Shown one piece after another: positions 12,738 to 13,736 of a stretch of DNA of 13,736 nt (positions within the stretch are counted from its first letter, which is position 1; each line of letters opens with the position of its first letter). Source of the stretch: Candidatus Pelagibacter sp. (GTDB lineage Bacteria > Pseudomonadota > Alphaproteobacteria > Pelagibacterales > Pelagibacteraceae); assembly GCA_013204495.1 (NCBI GenBank), contig JABMNQ010000065.1, positions 1 to 13,736 on the forward strand, given 5' to 3'. Both the position numbers and the translations under genes were made by a program. Below the pieces are notes generated by a model, which was given only the letters and a program-made list of their open reading frames with translations, was not told the origin of the DNA and ran no database searches.

Positions 12738-13736
12738 ATGAAAATATTAAGTGACACATTTGGGAGAAAATTTCCTTACATAAGACTATCGATCACAGAC
12801 GTCTGTAATTATAAGTGCTCCTACTGTTTGCCACAAGGTTACAAAAAAAACCCTGGAGATATGAGAAGCTTCATGTCTGCTGCAGAAATATCAAGACTAG
12901 CAAAAGCTTTATCCGAACTAGGTGTTTGCAAAATAAGACTAACAGGTGGAGAACCAACCGTTAGAAAAGATTTTTTTGATATTCTTAAAGATATGAAGGA
13001 GAATTCAAATATACCTAAAATAACAATGACCACTAATGGCTATCAATTAAATAAAATTGCCCAACAACTATATGAGATTGGTTTAGATGGAATTAATATT
13101 AGTATAGACAGTTTAAATAGAGAAACTTTTAAAAAACTAACGGGTCATGACAGGCTCCCAGAAATTTTAGAAGGCATAAAAATTTTACAAGAATTAAATT
13201 TCAAAAGTATAAAAGTTAATGCTGTTTTGCTTAAAGGTATCAACGATACCTATGAGGATTTTGAAAAATTTGGAAGTTTTATAAAAGATAATAAAATTGA
13301 TTTTAGGTTTATAGAATTAATGCAAACTGGTGATAATTTAGATTATTTCAAACAAAACCATGTTTCTTCAAAAATATTTAAAGATTATTTAGAAAAAAAT
13401 AACTGGATACATCAAACATATGGGAAAGATGCAGGCCCTGCATTAAATTTTATTCATCCGGAATACAACGGTAAATTTGGATTAATTGCCCCCTACTCTA
13501 AAGATTTTTGCAAAACATGTAATAGATTAAGAGTTACTTCTAGGGGTGATTTAAGATTGTGTTTATTTGGCAATACTGGAATTAGCATTAGACATCTTTT
13601 ACAAACTGATAATCAAAAAGAAGAGCTTGTAGATCTTATAATAAAACAACTACATCTTAAAAAGGAGTCACACCATTTAGAGCTTGGAGACACTGGGATA
13701 ACTCCTAACCTATCAACTACAGGTGGATATATGAAA
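12738..13736 (+). CDS. moaA: GTP 3',8-cyclase MoaA (molybdenum cofactor biosynthesis), 3'-partial
   Basis: The frame is open for 333 codons from ATG 12738 to the window end with no stop. MoaA is a radical SAM enzyme that converts GTP to 3',8-cyclo-7,8-dihydro-GTP, the first step of molybdenum cofactor synthesis. The N-terminal [4Fe-4S] motif is CNYKCSYC (Cys23, Cys27, Cys30), the SAM-binding GGEP is at 71-73 and neighbours, TTNGY is at 98-102, and the C-terminal cluster is Cys258, Cys261 and Cys275 (CKTCNRLR...LRLCLF). The length already equals the family's usual 325-335, so the end must be close. A Gly-Gly pair at 329-330 is followed by at least Tyr-Met-Lys, whereas MoaA normally ends in Gly-Gly; a second pair may lie just outside. 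No other moa or moe gene is in the window. Confidence 0.95.
   Translation, partial: MKILSDTFGRKFPYIRLSITDVCNYKCSYCLPQGYKKNPGDMRSFMSAAEISRLAKALSELGVCKIRLTGGEPTVRKDFFDILKDMKENSNIPKITMTTNGYQLNKIAQQLYEIGLDGINISIDSLNRETFKKLTGHDRLPEILEGIKILQELNFKSIKVNAVLLKGINDTYEDFEKFGSFIKDNKIDFRFIELMQTGDNLDYFKQNHVSSKIFKDYLEKNNWIHQTYGKDAGPALNFIHPEYNGKFGLIAPYSKDFCKTCNRLRVTSRGDLRLCLFGNTGISIRHLLQTDNQKEELVDLIIKQLHLKKESHHLELGDTGITPNLSTTGGYMK

Noticed and set aside
12839..13033. Minus-strand frame of 64 residues
   Set aside because: It is the antisense shadow of moaA, over the conserved GGEP region.

Overview
The window is a compact, very AT-rich stretch of bacterial chromosome. Genes abut or overlap, most intergenic gaps are under 110 bases, many starts lack a clear ribosome binding site, and lysine, asparagine and isoleucine dominate the proteins. 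This style, with the gene families present (many Fe(II)/2-oxoglutarate oxygenases, Gfo/Idh dehydrogenases, HpcH aldolase), suggests a streamlined marine alphaproteobacterium such as SAR11/Pelagibacterales. That placement is an inference; there is no rRNA or marker phylogeny here. I see no tRNA, rRNA, mobile element, CRISPR array or phage gene. The content is mostly small-molecule catabolism.

Layout. (1) Positions 2-2195, plus strand: a 5'-truncated GabD-like aldehyde dehydrogenase whose last codons are frameshifted, then an HpcH/HpaI-family aldolase. Together they could cleave a 4-hydroxy-2-oxo acid and oxidise the aldehyde. (2) Positions 4398-2192, minus strand: a tight three-gene operon of a DUF1907 (C11orf54-like) putative ester hydrolase, a MarR-like regulator and a PanB-fold protein that has lost the usual metal ligands. 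(3) Positions 4506-8295, plus strand, divergent from (2): a PanE-like ketopantoate reductase, two lysine-rich Fe(II)/2-oxoglutarate oxygenases and a D-2-hydroxyacid dehydrogenase. (4) Positions 8298-11369: an IolE-like dehydratase on the minus strand, divergent from two overlapping Gfo/Idh/MocA dehydrogenases, the second resembling inositol 2-dehydrogenase. (5) Positions 11449-11872: a single GYD-domain gene with the best promoter and Shine-Dalgarno in the window, ending at a perfect 13-bp hairpin. (6) Positions 11869-13736: a second PhyH-type oxygenase on the minus strand, divergent from moaA (molybdenum cofactor synthesis), which runs off the window end.

How the genes may work together. Blocks 1-3 bring together a hydrolase, a 2-oxo-4-hydroxy acid reductase and two enzymes of aldol chemistry on 2-oxo acids, with a local regulator. 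This would suit uptake and breakdown of a branched hydroxy acid, ester or lactone (pantoate-like, though the true substrate is unknown). Block 4 looks like a partial inositol or cyclitol route without iolB, iolC, iolD or iolA in view. The only housekeeping biosynthetic gene recognised is moaA. There are no stretches over 300 bases without a gene.
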